Shown here piece by piece: positions 9,069-18,110 of a stretch of DNA of 20,635 nt. The position numbers were made by a program, and so were the translations under genes. The notes under the pieces were generated by a model. That model was not told the origin of the DNA. It searched no databases and worked only from the letters and a program-made list of their open reading frames with translations. Source of the DNA: Welwitschia mirabilis. Lineage: Eukaryota; Gnetophyta; Gnetopsida; Welwitschiales. The DNA lies in contig JBOZIK010000001.1 of assembly GCA_051453625.1 (NCBI GenBank), forward strand, positions 289,727,649-289,748,283, in the 5' to 3' direction. Position 1 is the stretch's first letter, and each line of letters opens with the position of its first letter.

Positions 9069-9612
9069 ACCCTTAGCATCTGTGGTCTACAACTGTTTCA
9101 AGTGTCAATTACATTTTTCACTCACTAATTCTGCCCTTACTTTCTCTACTCTTTGAGAGCTCCAAGAACCTTATTGGTCAATACTAATTGCATATGAACA
9201 CTCATATGACTTTTGGCCGACTTTACCACACTCAAAACAAAAATCAAAAGCATCTACTGCCACACCTCCCTCATTTGGCATGCCTTCAATGTCTATAGGT
9301 CAACCTCTTCTTAGTTTTGTGTAACCTCTCCCATGCTCTTCCTACCCTTAGCATGGTCTTCCAGAGTTTTAAGTGTCATTTACATCTTCACTTACTAATT
9401 ATGCCCTCATTCTCTCTACTCTTTGAGAGCTCTGTGAACCTTGTTGGTTAATACTAGTTGCATATGAAGACTCATATGACTTGTGGCCAACTCTGCCACG
9501 TCTGAAACGAAAAAACAAAGCATCTACCACCAAACCTCCCTCAGTCAACATTCCTTCCATGTCTATAGGCAAACCCTTCTTAGTTTTGTGTAACCTCTCG
9601 CATGCTCTTCTT
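9069..9612 (-). repeat. About 275-bp tandem duplication carrying the gag zinc knuckle twice
   Basis: Copy 1 (9069-9343) and copy 2 (9344-about 9612) both start ACCCTTAGCAT and share long stretches such as TCTCTACTCTTTGAGAGCTC, and near their ends TTAGTTTTGTGTAACCTCTC. Each encodes a CX2CX4HX4C knuckle on the minus strand. Copy 1 (9198-9239) reads CFECGKVGQKSYEC: all three cysteines present, His changed to Gln. Copy 2 (9468-9509) reads RFRRGRVGHKSYES: the His is kept but all three cysteines are lost. Gypsy gag usually has one knuckle. The copies differ at many positions, so the duplication is old. Confidence 0.85.
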
Positions 9613-10449
9613 AGCTTCCCTCTTGCATAGATGTCCTTTATTAGCTTTAATAACCTTTACCTGATGGAGTACTATTAGCAAACCCCTTCCTCCATACCCT
9701 CTCTTCAACCCTATTTGCATATTGAAAAGCCTCTTCAACAACGAGTGGGTAACAAGGGTCATCTCATCCTAAATCTCATACCTTGGGCCATTGATATACT
9801 TGTCCATGTGTTTATAGGAATCTTCAATATTCCTACTCTTATGGCTATTCTATGGAAGCCCTTAGTGGAACTCCACAACTATTTGTTTCCCTTGCCTGAA
9901 GTTATGAAATCTTAAGACATTTCACGATGTTGAGCTAGTGCTCAAAACTTAGCCTTCAACTTGATCACCATCTCTGAGAAGATTATTTGCTCCTTTCTCT
10001 TCCTTTGTCACTCAAGTTGTAGATTATCTCACTACATTATTAAAAGTCCCTTCAACTTATTGGTAGCAAACTCTACCAGTGTTCCTCCATCTTCTCCAAC
10101 TCAAACTATGTCTCCATCTTCTAGATCTAGACTGTCAATGTCCTAAGATCCAAATCGCCTTTGAAATAACTAATATTGAACTCTATATGTATCCCAATCA
10201 GTGACAAACCCTTCAATAACCTCTATTCATGCATCTTTACGTCTGCCCTATCATTCCTATCTATAGGCTCAACATTTTCATTCACATCCACCTCCTTGCC
10301 CAGGTCCACATCTTAAATACCACTCTCCTCTATGTTGTCTTTATAACATCCATTCTTGCATCTACCCTCGATAGGACGTCGAAGGCTTCGACAAAGTTCA
10401 TGCGTCCTCGACCTCTCCTTCCTCCGGTTCCACCTTTTTTCCACTCCAT
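9570..10449 (-). pseudogene. Gypsy B gag (capsid)
   Basis: Gag forms the particle that holds element RNA. The likely start is the Met at 10447-10449 (MEWKKGGTGGRRGRGRM), giving a basic N-terminus. Then come EAFDVLSRVDARMD, FKGDLDLRTL and KMET.FELEKMEE, matching the gypsy gag pattern P-x-F-x-G...W-x-x-x-x-E-x-x-F-E. Further on are ATNKLKGLL, EMVIKLKAKF, the Q-G-N-x-x-V-E-E-Y-T-x-x-F region (seen as SGKGNK..LWSSTKGFHR), and VEEAFQYANRVEERVWRKGF. The frame changes several times and carries many stops. The zinc knuckles follow at 9509-9198. The family call is secure because the parts appear in the right order over about 900 bases. Confidence 0.85.
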
Positions 10450-10479
10450 GTGTACATTAACATAAACCCACTATTATTG

Positions 10480-10715
10480 GCAAAGTAAAAGGTTTTCTCT
10501 ATTAGCAAAGGAACTACAAAAAATCATTTTTGCCTTTAGCTCTCTTCTTTATACCTACATATAATCCAAACTCACCTACTCTCTAAACACTAATTCATTA
10601 CTTTACACAATGGTCCCATCAATCTATTAGGTGGGTAATTGATGGGCTTAGTATGCAACTTGATCAATCATCAATTTCCGTCATCCAATAATCCACCAAG
10701 TATCATAACCACTAA
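10480..10715 (-). other. Leader and possible primer site of gypsy B
   Basis: This is the non-coding stretch upstream of gag. Near 10694-10708 the minus strand reads TGGTTATGATAC, only loosely like TGGTATCAGAGC, so the primer-site call is weak. If right, the 5' LTR would begin just beyond, near 10710. Confidence 0.3.
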
Positions 10716-11755
10716 AGTCAAGGGTTAGAGAGGAAACGAATGTGTGCGCACAAGCGAGCAAGAGTGACAGAGAGTGCAAATGCAAGCTATTCTACAAAAG
10801 ATGAGTACTTTCAACAATAAAGAAACATCAATGCAAAAGAAATGCAAGTCACTATTTTAACTAATTGGCTATCATACAATGAGTCTCAAATCATGTATCA
10901 CACTACATTAATTGTAAATCACTATACTCTTAATGCAAAGCAACACACAACATGAGAATCAGAAATGAGGGTCTCACACCAACTCACAAGAAGAGGCAAG
11001 GGCCCTTCCTCCCTCCTTGCTACTTCTGTCATGTTCTTCAATTCATGGGAAGATAAGCATAGCAAGGACAAACCCTTGTTTTTGTAACCTGTCAATTTGT
11101 TAAGAAGCTAAAAAGTTGGTTCTGCCAAAACTATCGTGATCACTTCTTGCATCACCAGGCGTGGTATAGGGCAATGCTTTCAGACTGTAAGTATGGGAGT
11201 ACATGCATCTTGGAGTAGTTGTACAAGTTGATACTTTATGTCTATAAGGATGGATATCATCACTATATGGTGTCACCATGGGATGGTACAAGGCAGCACT
11301 CTTCGTCTGTAAGTATGGTCACTACTAGGTCACTCGAACAACGACGTTCTAAAAAGATTGTCGCTAGGATGTTGTTGGGTGACAATCTTGATGCAGGTAG
11401 CGATGATGTTGACAATTTTTCTAGATCAAACAAACTTCATCTTCAAATCACCCAAACTTGTTTAAAATGATCTCTTGAGCTTCCTATTCACACTTATTTT
11501 CCAAGATTAGTATATCACATTGGTCTCATTTTAGATTTTATCATAGCCCCCTACCAAGCCCCTGGCAAGGTGAGCCAACTAAGAATGAATCAAACCTATA
11601 GATGAATTAGAATGAAAAACAGAACTAAGTAGCCAAAATAGAAGGCACCATCAAGATCTTAATAACAAAAGTCTGTATTATAAAAATCAAAAACAATATT
11701 TACATCGCAGCATCCAATTTTACCATATATCAAGTATAAGGAGGAGTAGAAGAAC
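10716..11755. other. Probable gypsy B 5' LTR region, unproven
   Basis: By position this should contain the 5' LTR of gypsy B. I found no partner LTR near 2160-2350, so it cannot be delimited. It holds an AT-rich part (10720-11100), a region with two related 37-base units (11161-11318), and an AT-rich part with no features (11470-11755). A plus-strand frame at 11219-11470 (83 codons, containing MVTTRSLEQRRSKK) resembles no family I know and is probably chance. Confidence 0.4.
11161..11318 (+). repeat. Pair of related 36-bp units about 121 bp apart
   Basis: TGGTATAGGGCAATGCTTTC at 11162 and TGGTACAAGGCAGCACTCTT at 11284 begin two units that both end in CTGTAAGTATGG. They match at about four fifths of positions. 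Such diverged direct repeats are common inside LTRs. Confidence 0.6.
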
Positions 11756-12700
11756 AAGCGATAACATAGGAAGTCCACTGAAGGGAAGCTACAGAAGCAA
11801 ATTCTTCTTCCTCCTTATCAAAAGCTAGTTTTCCCTCATCCAATTCTGAGGGATTTATGGGGAGAGACTCCAGAAATGTGAGAAAGCTATTGTTGCTGGC
11901 CGCAAAAGGTGATTTTTGCTACACAAAGATGGTATAGGCCACATGCACAAATCCCTCATAGATATTGTCCATACTTGATGATCAAATACGAGTATGGAAT
12001 AAATGTTGGTTTGCCCTCTTTTGTAAACTCAGCAATGTCGGACCAAATGCAAGCCGGAAGATTATATTCACTATTCTGCTCCAAGGCACCTAAAATCATC
12101 CAAGCAAAAATCATCATGGCATGGGTGAATGGGACAATGTCAGCCTCAATAGCCTTTGCCAATATCTGTGGGCCCTTTGTCAAAACTCCAGGCTTAACTC
12201 CCCCAAGATCAAAAACTGTTGGATAAGGAGAGAGAAGCACTCTGATTACTTCTTTTCATTCCACAAAAGGCCCCACCAATGGGAGAAATTTGCTATCTCT
12301 GACATCCCAAGTTCCCTAGACATAGTATGAACTCTAATTTTCATTCTAGACCCTAAAACAATTGAGTCAAAAAGTCTTTGCTCTCTAGCTTGTTTTTCCA
12401 ATATCCAAGAAGAACTCTTTAATCTTGTGATCAAGAAATTGTCCATTAGCTAAAATAATCCAATTCCAAACTAAAGCTTTGACTTTCTCCATCATATTTT
12501 TGTTTACTTAATTAAGGAGATCTTCAAAAGAGCTCCCAACCAAGCATTGTGCTTCTGGATAGTAGCTTGGTGGAGTTCCTCATTCCGTAGTGCTTTTGTG
12601 TCCTCTAGAGTTTCTTCTTTTTGTTCCTTTAATTGTTTTTCCTCATTTTCCTTAGGAACATGCTCTGGGTCCTCCTACTAAACTATGGGAATAGATGGAT
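11756..12700 (-). pseudogene. Decayed unidentified coding region
   Basis: Two open minus frames adjoin: 12446-12246 (containing SSSWILEKQAREQRLFDSIV and GSRMKIRVHTMSRELGMSEI) and 12240-11956 (containing PTVFDLGGVKPGVLTKGPQI and AIEADIVPFTHAMMIFAWMI). The same sense continues weakly to about 11756 with an acidic tail (EEEEFASV) and upstream to about 12700 with a charged, coiled-coil-like part (KALRNEELHQATIQKHNAWL). The composition is protein-like and continues across one small break, so this was probably a real protein of 250 residues or more. I do not recognise it. A loose likeness to the plant-specific putative transposon protein region found in some retroelements is possible. It follows a primer-site-like motif (12816-12827) in the minus sense, so it may be a gag. 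Confidence 0.45.
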
Positions 12701-12815
12701 CTAATGCTCTCCTTAATCTTTTTAGTAACCTGGAGGAAGAAGGTGAAACCACTATAAAAATAAAAGGATAAATTCCAAGAATAAAGAAGAACAATTAGTT
12801 TCAAAGAATAGCAAT

Positions 12816-12827
12816 CTATTGATACCA
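12816..12827 (-). other. Possible primer binding site
   Basis: The minus strand reads TGGTATCAATAG; the first eight bases match the initiator-tRNA site TGGTATCA exactly and the last four do not. It lies between the broken end of gypsy A's RT (12961) and the unidentified coding region (from 12700 downwards). If real, 12828-12960 would be the end of an LTR cut short by gypsy A sequence. Confidence 0.4.
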
Positions 12828-12960
12828 TTTCATGACTTTTACGAATAAAGATTAGTGTGTTATGAAGTCATAAATCAGTTAAATTTGTGAGGAACGTTAA
12901 TAGCCTCAAGCTTAATGTAAGAAAAACATGAAACAACCCTTACCTTAGAAATTTGACAAA

Positions 12961-13291
12961 GGTCCATGTGTGGCTCAAAAATGCTCACTATATGGGTTTG
13001 AAAAGCCATCCCAAAAACAATAATACTCATGTCTTTGCAATCGATCTAAAATTCGCTCGAGGAAAAGTACAGGGAAATGATCTTTTTTTGTGTGCTCATT
13101 AAATTTTTGAAAATCAATTCACATCGCCATTTCCCATCCTTGTTAGGAACTATAGTTAAACGACTAACCCACTCACTATCTGCAATAGGGTAAATGATGC
13201 TAGCATCCACTAATTTGATTATTTCTTCTTTAACAACGTTTTGTAAAGCTAGATTCAATCTTCATTGGGGTTGTCTTATTGGGATGGAATT
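12961..13291 (-). pseudogene. Gypsy A reverse transcriptase, N-terminal part
   Basis: The minus strand starts IRQPQ, then a stop where relatives have Arg, then RLNLALQNVVKEEIIKLVDA, SIIYPIADSEWVSRLTIVPN and KDGKWRCELI. After frame changes it reads DHFPVLFLERILDRLQRHEY and YCF. This is the Athila/Tat type of Ty3/gypsy RT, with the hallmarks Q-R-R-L-N-P, I-Y-P-I-S-D-S-x-W-V-S and I-L-D-R-L-x-G-H-E-Y-Y-C-F-L-D-G-Y. The first catalytic Asp survives only in a shifted frame (WDGFS). Homology ends near 12961, before the YxDD site. Copia A's LTR abuts it at 13292, so the RT was cut there. It differs in type from gypsy B. Confidence 0.85.
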
Positions 13292-14550
13292 TGTTGGAAG
13301 TGAAGCCAAATCTCTTGATATGTTATTTATTCCCTTTGTGACGTTGCCATTATGTTTATAAGTTGTAATTCCCTTCTTGATAAATAATAATTTTAAAAGA
13401 AGTGTGGAAGGGGGTTGCTAAAAAGGCAGAGTTCAAATTGGAGTCATCTAGAAAGTTCCATTTTTATTTAAAATTAGGGTTTCTACACTAAAGGAAATCT
13501 ATAACAAGGGAATAGGAGCATGGCATATGCATCAGTCAAGAGATAAGTGAGATTTGGCTATGGAAAACAGCTTTGTGCCCTTCGCCTTTCATTCAAATAA
13601 GAGAGCTCTGCATTTCTTTCGTGGTTTTTCCCCACANNNNNNNNNNNNNNNNNNNNNNNNNNNNNNNNNNNNNNNNNNNNNNNNNNNNNNNNNNNNNNNN
13701 NNNNNNNNNNNNNNNNNNNNNNNNNNNNNNNNNNNNNNNNNNNNNNNNNNNNNNNNNNNNNNNNNNNNNNNNNNNNNNNNNNNNNNNNNNNNNNNNNNNN
13801 NNNNNNNNNNNNNNNNNNNNNNNNNNNNNNNNNNNNNNNNNNNNNNNNNNNNNNNNNNNNNNNNNNNNNNNNNNNNNNNNNNNNNNNNNNNNNNNNNNNN
13901 NNNNNNNNNNNNNNNNNNNNNNNNNNNNNNNNNNNNNNNNNNNNNNNNNNNNNNNNNNNNNNNNNNNNNNNNNNNNNNNNNNNNNNNNNNNNNNNNNNNN
14001 NNNNNNNNNNNNNNNNNNNNNNNNNNNNNNNNNNNNNNNNNNNNNNNNNNNNNNNNNNNNNNNNNNNNNNNNNNNNNNNNNNNNNNNNNNNNNNNNNNNN
14101 NNNNNNNNNNNNNNNNNNNNNNNNNNNNNNNNNNNNNNNNNNNNNNNNNNNNNNNNNNNNNNNNNNNNNNNNNNNNNNNNNNNNNNNNNNNNNNNNNNNN
14201 NNNNNNNNNNNNNNNNNNNNNNNNNNNNNNNNNNNNNNNNNNNNNNNNNNNNNNNNNNNNNNNNNNNNNNNNNNNNNNNNNNNNNNNNNNNNNNNNNNNN
14301 NNNNNNNNNNNNNNNNNNNNNNNNNNNNNNNNNNNNNNNNNNNNNNNNNNNNNNNNNNNNNNNNNNNNNNNNNNNNNNNNNNNNNNNNNNNNNNNNNNNN
14401 NNNNNNNNNNNNNNNNNNNNNNNNNNNNNNNNNNNNNNNNNNNNNNNNNNNNNNCATTTCTTTCATGGTTTTTCCCCGCATTGGGATTTCCATGTTAAAT
14501 CTAGTGTTTTGTTATTTGCTTTTGTTTTTGCTCCGCCACATTTTCTAACA
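13292..14550 (+). repeat. Copia A 5' LTR with assembly gap
   Basis: Starts TGTTGGAAGTGAAGCC. It aligns along its length with the 3' LTR (19350-19786): 13292-13636 matches the first part and 14455-14550 the last part, ending in TAACA. Removing the gap leaves 441 bases, close to the 437 of the 3' LTR, so the 818 N do not correspond to missing LTR sequence. A 26-base stretch (CATTTCTTTCNTGG...) stands on both sides of the gap. The TATA-like box is degraded to TCTATAAC (13498-13505). The two LTRs differ at many sites, so the insertion is old. Confidence 0.85.
13637..14454. other. Assembly gap, 818 N
   Basis: Unsequenced run inside the copia A 5' LTR. Both edges carry the same 26-base LTR segment, which suggests that the contigs overlap or that a second LTR copy is hidden here. 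Open frames across it are artefacts. Confidence 0.95.
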
Positions 14551-14598
14551 ATTGGTTGCCTTTTAAGATCTAGATATCTGTTTTAAGTTCTTTTCATA

Positions 14599-15290
14599 AT
14601 GGAGAGGTTATAGACGACAGAAAAGCTCATTGGATGCAACTGAAGCGTTTGGTGTGTTCACATGAAAGTTGTTTGGCACAAAAGTACTATCTAAAAGCCC
14701 TTGAGCCACAAAAACTTGCTCCCATGAAACATGAAGAATGAACGAAGATGAAGGGCAAAGCTCTATCCTACATCCATCCATGTCTTAGTAACAACATTCT
14801 GCATTCCATCAAAAACGACATGAGCCTCATGAGCTCTAGCAGAGTCTTAAAACAAGTTCGGTAAAGCTTCCCACTTAAACAAAGGTTTTATTCCAAATAT
14901 GATGAAATCTTATGCTCTTCTTGATTCTTTGCAAGATTCATGATCTGTTGTACTGACTTCAACCAACATGTCCATTCATATTACTTCTATGATTTTTAAG
15001 CAGGTTCTTTCCACTCTCCAAGATGCCAAGGACAAGTTGAATGAAACGCACTCATCTAAAGGTGCCTTTGTGGCTAACAATAGAGGCAAGAACCAAAAAC
15101 ATGACCAAAGCAATGGGAGATATAAGAGCAAAGGAATATCTCATACCACAAATCTGGAATGCTGGTTTTGCAAGCAAAAAAGGCCACAGACAAAAGGATT
15201 TTTATGCATGGAAATCAAAACAAAAGGAGACAACAAACAAGGTGAAATCGAAAGAGTCCTCGTCTTGAGTGAATCAAGCTAAAGAAGGTG
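14599..15290 (+). pseudogene. Copia A gag
   Basis: The likely start is the ATG at 14599-14601, 48 bases after the LTR. Recognisable parts: KLIGCN.SVWCVHMKV (the G-x-N-x-x-x-W-x-x-x-M-K motif), then MKGKALSYIHPCLSNNILHS and IKNDMS (the K-A-L-x-x-I-x-x-x-L segment). Near the end is the zinc knuckle: ECWFCK (15157-15174) in one frame and KKGHRQKDFYAW in the next. The A-run at 15176-15181 is the probable site of the frameshift. The last zinc cysteine has become Phe (15200-15202). Stops and several frame changes make it non-functional. Protease follows in the same sense after about 50 bases. Confidence 0.85.
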
Positions 15291-15299
15291 TTGGTTTCC

Positions 15300-15585
15300 T
15301 TATATCAGAACCTTGTGCTTTCCTAATAGAAAGACAAGGAAAGGATGTGTGGTTGATTAGCACAAGTGCCTTGTTTTATATTTGTCCTAAACATTTTACA
15401 TAATTCTATCTCATCTAGAGCCATTTATGTTGCAATTGGAAAACCTTTGAAGATTGCAAGTATAAGCAGCATTGTCTTGTAGCAATCACGAATGCTGGAA
15501 AGTCACAATTAATAATGTCCATCATGATCCAGAAGTGACGAAGAAGCTGACTGTAGTAACTCAGCTTGATGACTTAGGCCTAGCC
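15300..15585 (+). pseudogene. Copia A protease
   Basis: The aspartic protease cuts the polyprotein. DVWLISTSALFYICPKHF (from 15344) matches the plant copia motif W-L-x-D-T/S-G-A-S-x-H-I-C, but the catalytic Asp is Ser (15359-15361) and the Gly is Ser, so the active site is destroyed. KPLKIASISSIVL follows, then in another frame VTINNVHHDPEVTKKL and VVTQLDDLGLA, the usual end of the domain (V-H-H-V-P-E-x-x-x-N-L-I-S-V-x-Q-L). A 31-base gap (15588-15618) interrupts just after this. Confidence 0.85.
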
Positions 15586-15587
15586 TT

Positions 15588-15618
15588 NNNNNNNNNNNNN
15601 NNNNNNNNNNNNNNNNNN
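15588..15618. other. Assembly gap, 31 N
   Basis: A short gap between the protease and the GAG-pre-integrase region of copia A. Its size fits the roughly ten residues missing between DDLGLA and KGILTIIDGKK, so it probably reflects the true length. Confidence 0.9.
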
Positions 15619-16680
15619 AAGGGAATTCTGACTATAATAGATGGGAAAAAAGGAAGGTAGTTTGGACCCATTAGAAGCATATGCACATGGGCTAACTGTT
15701 GCTATTACAGACAAGAACATTGTTGCTACTACGACAAACTCAGAGTATGGGGATATCTGACATCAACATCTTGGACAGTAGGGACTCCAGTTTAAAGGTA
15801 CTACAATCTCAATCATCGATTCCTACGTTTTCACATACAATTGTAAATTTTCGTAAAGACTATTTGATTGGTAAATCGAAAGGAGTTAATTTTGAAGAAT
15901 ATTTTGAAAATAGAATGAAAAATAAATCAGAATCGGTATCTTCTAATGTAAATGGTCTAATGAATCCTACTTCTGTTGGTGGTCCTCTGTATTTTGTGAC
16001 TTTTATTGATGATTGTACTTAAAAGGTCTAGATATATACTTTAAAATCAAGAGACGAAGTTTTGGTAGTCTTCTTGTTGCCACATTAGGAACTCAAACAT
16101 GTCTAAGATTAAAATGCTTGCTCACAGACAAAGGAGAAGAGTGTACCCCGAAAGCATTTAAAGAACTTTATAGTGACAAAGCAATATGTCACACTCATAC
16201 ACCTCCTAGCAGACTGCAAGAAAATAGTGTTGCTGAAAGATGCAATAGAACATTGTTGAAACATGCTACATCAATAGTCATTTGGGGAGTGTCCAAGCTT
16301 TCTACACAAAAGCAGTGATGACTATTGCTTACTTGGTGAATAGTTTACCCTCATTCCTCCCTCAATGATAGAGTTCCAGAAATATTGTGGACTAGTAAGG
16401 ATGTCTCTTACAAGCATTTAAGAATTTTTGCATGTGAGGCTTACATGCATACTCAAAAAGAAATAGGACTAAGTTGGAGAGAAGAGACAAACAATGCGTT
16501 CTTGTTGGCTATAGTAAGGATGTGCTTGGTTACAGACAGTGGGATCCTAAAGCCAATCAAATAGTAAGGTCACATGATGTTAAATTCAGAGTACAAGTGA
16601 TGTTTTATGGTTTTCAGGATGGAAACCAAGCAAATTCCAATTCTGGCTTCCCACAATAGTCTTGGAGACTAAGAGATGAA
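15619..16680 (+). pseudogene. Copia A integrase
   Basis: Starts with KGILTIIDGKK and the pre-integrase motif YGDI.HQHLG. In the HHCC zinc-binding part both cysteines are lost: FRKDYLIGKSKGVNF has Arg (15852-15854) and Tyr (15861-15863). In the catalytic core the first Asp is Asn in SSNVNGLMNPTSVGG (15945-15947). The second Asp is kept in LTDKGEECTPKAF (16127-16129), and the Glu is kept in SVAERCNRTLL (16235-16237). YFVTFIDD lies between. The copia-specific C-terminal part is clear: RDKQCVLVGYSKDVLGYRQW, then DPKANQIVRSHDVKF. At least three frame changes occur. RT follows in the same sense. Confidence 0.9.
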
Positions 16681-16885
16681 ACAAATGATGAGAAGCAAGA
16701 AGTAAATAGGACCTTGGAACAGAAAATGTAGATTTACAAAATAATGAGACATCTTTGGATGAAGAGCAGGAAGAAGAACGAGAAAAACACCCATCAACAC
16801 ATCTCATTGAGTAAGGCGTTCTACCAAAACGTCTTGTCCCATGACAAGTATTCTCCTTCATAGCACTATGTCTTTTACAGTAATA
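16681..16885 (+). other. Integrase-to-RT linker of copia A
   Basis: A variable, charged linker is usual here in copia polyproteins. The sequence reads as an acidic, Glu-rich stretch with stops (for example DEEQEEERE near 16757-16783). A minus-strand open frame over it (16586-16915) is a shadow. Confidence 0.6.
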
Positions 16886-17620
16886 GTGGAGAGCCAAAAA
16901 TAGTTGAAGAAGCACTTTCTAGTGCTGATGCTGCCAAATGGAAAGCAACCATGAAGCATGAATGTAAAACTTTGAAAGATAACAATACATAGAACGGGTG
17001 AATATGTCAAAAGGACGTAAAGCGCTCCATAACAAATGGATTTTCAAATTAAAAGGTGAGGAAGATGGAAAGAAACGTTACAAGGCCAGCTTGGTGGTGA
17101 AAGGCTATGCACAAAAGCCAAGTATGATTTTACCAATATGTATTCCACTATTGTGAAGCGTTCCTCCATACACAAACTTCTTTCTCTTGTTGCTTGCTTG
17201 GATTTGGAACTAGTACAGTTAGATCTAAAGACATTCTTCTTACATGGTGATTTAGATGAGGACATTTACTTATACCAACCTAATGGGTATGTGGATAAGA
17301 AACATTCCAATCTAGTGTGTCATTTAAAGAAGAGTCTTTACGATTTGAAATAGGCCCCAAGAGAATGTTATAAGAAGTTTGATATGTTCATGAAGAAACA
17401 ATCAAACCAAAGGAGTCAGTTTGATCATTGTGTATCCCTCTCTAGAAGTATCTCAAATAAATTCATTATCTTGTTGGTGCACGTTGATGACATGTTGATT
17501 ACTGCAAAAGATAAACCTCAAATCAAGCATTTCAAGGCTGAAATAAGCAAGGAAATTGCTATGAAACATTTGGGGCAAGCAAAGGAAATTTTAGGGATGA
17601 AAATTTAGAAGGACCAAAAG
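16886..17620 (+). pseudogene. Copia A reverse transcriptase
   Basis: Copia-type RT (RVT_2). In order: AAKWKATMKHECKTLKDNNT, HNKWIFKLKGEEDGKKRYKA, SLVVKGYAQ, then LELVQLDLKTFFLHGDLDED, IYLYQPNGYVD, CHLKKSLYDLK, a stop where relatives have Gln (17351-17353), then APRECYKKFDMF, IILLVHVDDMLITAKDK and MKHLGQAKEILGMKI. The catalytic Asp of QLDLKT is present (17222-17224). The YVDD box reads HVDD (17480-17491), with both Asp kept. The SPV segment after KGYAQ is frameshifted. This is the best-preserved part of copia A, yet it has at least two stops and two frameshifts. Confidence 0.9.
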
Positions 17621-17649
17621 TAGAAGAAGATGTGGCTCATCTAAAGTGA

Positions 17650-18110
17650 TTACATTGGCAAGGTTCTTGAATGTTTTGGCATGAAATATGCCAAACCAAG
17701 GAGCACTCCTTTAGCTCCTCATTTCAAGCTTTTTGGAAAAGACTACCCCTGCTCTCAAAAAGAAACTGCAAAAGTAGAGCATATTCCCTGTACATCTGCA
17801 ATAGGATCTCTCATGTGTGTCATGGTATGTACTCATCCTGACATTGCCCATGTAGTAGGAGTGGTAAATACATACATGAGTAATTTTGGTTGGAATCATT
17901 GGCTTGCAGTAAAACAGATTCTTAGATATGTGAAGGATCCACAAATAGATTGTCTATGTTTTGACAATGGAGATTTAAGCTTACAAAGTTTTGTAGATGC
18001 TAATTTTGCGGCATATTTAGATAGCAGACGTTCCACCATGAGTTATACCCTTGCATTTGGTGGAAAAGTAGTTAGCCAGTTATCACGTCTTCAACCATTG
18101 ATGACTTTGG
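17650..18110 (+). pseudogene. Copia A RNase H, 5' part
   Basis: An open frame (17681-18334) carries MKYAKPRSTPLAPHFKL, TSAIGSLMCVMVCTHPDIAH, YMSNFGWNHWLAVKQILRYV, LQSFVDANFAAYLDSRRST, and FGGKVVSQLSRLQ. This matches the end of copia RT and RNase H: S-A-V-G-S-L-M-Y, H-W-x-A-V-K-x-I-L-R-Y-L, and the first catalytic Asp in VDAN (17996-17998). The expected S-T-T-E-A-E-Y motif, with its catalytic Glu, is missing: after RLQPLMTL the frame runs into unrelated sequence. The frame stays open into that sequence by chance. Confidence 0.9.

Larger units (their letters stand above)
2350..10480 (-). mobile_element. Gypsy B: decayed Ty3/gypsy element, nearly complete
   Basis: Read on the minus strand, recognisable parts follow the Ty3/gypsy order: gag (10449-9570), gag zinc knuckles (9612-9069), protease-RT linker (8275-7905), RT (7880-7010), RNase H (6905-6800 and 3770-3540), and integrase with its C-terminal part (3480-2350). 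RNase H before integrase with integrase last separates gypsy from copia. The linker and RT style resemble chromoviruses, though no chromodomain is visible. Every domain carries stops and frameshifts, so the copy is dead. Without the purine-rich insert the coding part is about 5 kb, normal for the family. Clear LTRs were not found on either side. Confidence 0.85.

Noticed and set aside
9715-10465. Plus-strand frames at 9715-9915, 9961-10146 and 10229-10465
   Set aside because: They are the antisense of gypsy B gag, which reads consistently on the minus strand.
11909-12226. Plus-strand 105-codon frame
   Set aside because: It lies opposite the better minus-strand frames at 11956-12446 and has no family likeness.
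13554-14586. Three long open frames (over 300 codons, both strands) across 13554-14586
   Set aside because: They consist almost wholly of N; the few real codons at the ends are LTR sequence.
16586-17265. Minus-strand frames of 109 and 73 codons
   Set aside because: They are shadows of copia A integrase, linker and RT on the plus strand.
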